Positions 60,910 through 64,000 of a stretch of DNA of 64,000 nucleotides are shown in pieces. Numbering within the stretch: position 1 is the stretch's first letter; each line of letters opens with the position of its first letter. Position numbers and translations under genes: made by a program. The notes under the pieces are model-generated. The model saw only the letters and a program-made list of their open reading frames with translations, did no database searches and was not told the DNA's origin. Origin of the DNA: Dryococelus australis (taxonomy: Eukaryota > Arthropoda > Insecta > Phasmatodea > Phasmatidae); the NCBI GenBank assembly GCA_029891345.1, contig CM057000.1, positions 131,738,163-131,802,162 of the forward strand, written 5' to 3'.

Positions 60910-63900
60910 TTAGGTGAGCTGCACATATGCCTTCAACTGGGGAATATGAGCCTTTCTAAATGAGCAATTTGAGGTGGGCGAAACAAGACTAACTGTATTT
61001 GGACCTAAAAATTTGGGAATGAGCATCCCCATTATACCGCTTCCCATATCCACCAACATGAAGTTCTTACACAGGACCAGGTCTCCTACCTTGAAATTTA
61101 CAGGCAACCTAGCCTGGTCTATTTTGGCCACCATCTGCAGCTTCGCTACCCCGAGCCTACGATGGACCTTCTTCAGCAGGCAATTACGGTCAGCGTCACC
61201 AAGGGGTGAGGAAAGGGGGGAATATTCCAGATATTGAGTAAGGGATGGCTGAGAGGGCGACCAAGGAAATGGAGTGAAGATGGAACTCCTGTGGACATGC
61301 AGTGCGCTATTAAACCATACATTTATAAAATTAAGGTCCTGATCCTACTTAGTATGGTCCTGATTGTAAAAAATGGTTAAACAAGCCTTACATTTTTTAT
61401 TAAATCTTTCTACCAGATTATCTTTAGGATAATAAGGACTGGAGGTAAAATGTTTGATAGCCCAGCGAAAATACATATTCTTAAAAATATTAGAAGTTAA
61501 ATACTTGGCATTATCAGTAACAATCTCAATAGGAGCACTAAACACTTTCCACATCTGATCAGTAAGTGCTTTAACTATTGAAGAGGCCTTGATATTCTGA
61601 AGAGGCAGTAAAAAGACAAATTTAGTAAAAGTATCCAACAAGATTAAAATACATACATTGCCCTTTTTAGATCTAACTAAGGGTCCAAAAATATCAAGGT
61701 GTACAATGCTGCAAGGAGCCTGAGGTATCTGTGTCACTCCCCTGCCCAACGTTGTTACGCTGAGTCGAGTCTATTTACACTTTTGGCACATATCATGGAA
61801 CATACAAAATCTGAAACGTCAACCCTTAAACTAGGTCAGGCGAAATGCACTGCAATATTACTACAGGTTATACTGATGCCCAAGTGTCCGCCAAACGTTG
61901 AATCATGGAACTAAGATAAAACCATGGGCCTCAATGATTCCGGAACGACTATCTTGCAAGCACGTCATTTTTCCTCGGTGAAATACAAAATATCATTTTC
62001 CACCACATATGGAAGTGCCTCACCACCACTCAGATCCGTCTTAACCTGGCTGCAAAAGAAATAATTTGCCTGAGCTTGGTGTAATTGTAAGAGATGCCTC
62101 AGTGCACAACAAAATGGCGGGAAAATTCAGTTAGATGTAGTACTGGTGTAGAAGACAACTTCCGTCAATATAGAAAAGGCAGACTCCTGCTCCTGACCTC
62201 ACTGGAACTCAACTCCCTTCTTTTTCAAAAGGTTCAAAGGTGCCATCAATTCTGAGAAGTGCTCAATGAAGTGGGAGTAATAACCGTATAGTCCTAAAAA
62301 CTTTTGAACTCCCTTCAGAGTGTTAGGGCGAGGGAAATTCAATATTGGAGCCACATGATCAGGGTCAATCATCAGTAGACCTTCACAAAGCAGATAATCC
62401 AAAAATTTTACCTTATCAGATCCAAGGTGACCTTATCCGGATTAACTGTTAACCCTACTTCCCGCATCTTAAGAAATACCTGATGCAAATGGGATTCCAG
62501 ATTATCACTGTACACAATGATGTCAATGTAATTAAATACAAACTTAAATTTAAATTGTGACAAAACATGGTCCAATACCCGGAACATGGCGTGACTACCA
62601 GAATTAGAGCCCATGGGAATACGTGTGAACTTAAACTGGCTCCACGGTATACTAAAGGCAGTAAGAAGGGTCCGACAGAACTGGTGAAAACTATTATTAA
62701 TATCTAAAACGGAAAATATGCGGGTTTTATCCAGGTGATGAAGGGCACAATCAATCGTGGGCAACAGAAAAGGGTCTTGTGAATTTTCTTATTTACCAGT
62801 GAGTGATTCACCATTGAACTATACTTGTTGCTATCCTTCTTGCGTACCAGAAAACCACGTGAACAATAATCAGACGTTGATGGGACTATAACACTGGCAT
62901 CCAGCAACTTATCTATAATCTCCCTAAAAGCTTGCTGCTTAGGGAGGGGAGCATTTGAAATGTCGTTCACACACCGGAATATTATCCGTCAGAGAGAACT
63001 TGTACGAAAGTACATCACATTTCCCAATTCTCGGGGAGATGACGTCACTTAACTCTTTCGTCAACTAGTCTAGCTGGTTTGGAAATGTTCAGATGAACCA
63101 TTGATGCCATCAAACAAAGGTGAAAATAATTCCGGGACGGTATCGACCTGGAGACCAATACAGATGCTTGGAGCAAAACCAAAGGATAATTAGAATTTGT
63201 CCAAATTTACCAATACCGTAGTCTTCCCTAAAAACTCAAGACCTAAGGTGACGTCATGAGAAAGATCTGAAAATACCCAAAAGGGATGCGTCTAGGAAAA
63301 CTTGCAGATCTTAAAATGCAAGGGCAGACGTATGTTGTTCCTAATAACGTTGCCATTAGCCACATACAAACTCTTCTCAGTTACACACATCATATACTTT
63401 GGAAACAATGTTCAATTCCTACAGCTGTTCCAAAAATTTATTGCTCAAAATTCAATGAGTTGCCCCAGTGTCAACTAAAGCCAGAAAATTCTTTATGCCA
63501 CAGGTTATTAACACTGTACACTTCCTAATTGAGTGTGGGACTTTACGTTTTGCAGACTGGAAAACCCATGCATTGTTCCAGTCAAACTTGGTTTCCCACC
63601 CTGGGATAAGTCCTACGCAGGTGCCCGAGCATTGAAAACATTTCCTTTTTGATACCATATGCCTGTTTTGCTGACAAAGCTCTTGCTATGTGTCCCTGGA
63701 TGGCACAGTTGCTACCCGCACTGAAAAGCCACAGTGCTCGACACTCTGTATAAGAGAAACTTGCCTGGACAATGCACAACTACTGTCATGACCGGAAAAC
63801 ATGCACTGTATTCACTAGTGGCAACAAGGTGGCCTTGCACTTCTACAGCTAGCTGGCGTAGCTCATAACAATTATTGGGAACAGAGATCAATGTGCATTT

Positions 63901-63970
63901 TACGTCCATGTGTGGAGCCGAGTTATCTATAATTTCACTAATCAGTTCACCCTCACTCATTTGCAAACAT
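60910..63970 (-). pseudogene. Ty3/Gypsy element 3 (gag end to integrase C-terminus)
   Basis: Minus-strand order: a gag-like piece with a possible zinc knuckle (about 63600-63966); a protease with LVDTGATH (DTGA, 63461-63472); an RT with NINNSFHQF..LLTAFSIPWSQFKFTRIPMG (about 62590-62710) and the palm motif NYIDIIVYSDN (about 62510-62535), where the family has YIDDIIVxS; an integrase zinc finger (MFHDMCQKC, about 61775); catalytic blocks HLDIFGPL (about 61690), TDNAKYL (about 61510) and NLVERFNK (about 61420); and a C-terminal segment VNFKVGDLVLCKNF (about 61080). RNase H is scrambled. Several frameshifts and one lost catalytic Asp make it dead. It is older-looking than element 2. Confidence 0.88.
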
Positions 63971-64000
63971 AATGTGTCATGGAAAGCGCTATTGAATCCA

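Overview
This window is non-coding-rich nuclear DNA from an animal, most likely an arthropod; the sequence alone does not fix the species. Support for this: short exons with GT/AG borders and introns of up to about 31 kb; AT-rich DNA full of long (GA)n, (AT)n and G/C homopolymer tracts; tRNA-derived SINEs; and Tc1, mariner, pogo-like, hAT, Ty3/Gypsy, BEL/Pao and non-LTR remnants. Two conserved metazoan genes are recognisable. The first six bases are an EcoRI site, so the left edge may be a clone end.

The gene backbone is a divergent pair. MBD2/3, a methyl-CpG-binding-domain protein of the NuRD type, runs on the minus strand. Exon 1 is at 44535-44650, exon 2 at 37806-37958 and exon 3 at 6454-6599, and the later exons lie to the left of the window. 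KRR1, a KH-domain rRNA processing factor, starts about 1.7 kb away on the plus strand. Its first coding exon is 46361-46853; I did not find the rest. The DNA between the two start codons must hold both promoters. MBD2/3 exon 3 carries conserved sequence in two frames, so it contains an apparent 1-base insertion.

Intron 2 of MBD2/3 (6600-37805) holds four phase-compatible exons of an unrecognised gene on the same strand (28885-28982, 28315-28541, 24743-24810, 24416-24508). It is either a nested gene or a source of alternative MBD2/3 exons.

The rest is largely mobile DNA. 0-6 kb: an HTH exon, two Tc1 transposase remnants, a 280-bp hAT MITE with perfect 8-bp target duplications, and a GA satellite. 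7-21 kb: SINEs, a ~231-bp MITE family, a 904-bp pogo-like element, and a minisatellite built from repeated pol III A-box-like units. 25-36 kb: a mariner remnant, a 1957-bp hAT element with an 8-bp duplication and a nested element, Gypsy fragments, and a truncated HUH (Rep-type) endonuclease ending in a SINE. 38-41 kb: a LINE and a BEL/Pao gag piece. 50-54 kb and 60-64 kb: two more decayed Gypsy elements.

The most unusual items are the HUH Rep remnant at about 35.65-36.10 kb, the A-box tandem array at 8.5 kb, the unrecognised gene inside the MBD2/3 intron, and the single-base frameshifts in otherwise well-formed exons.
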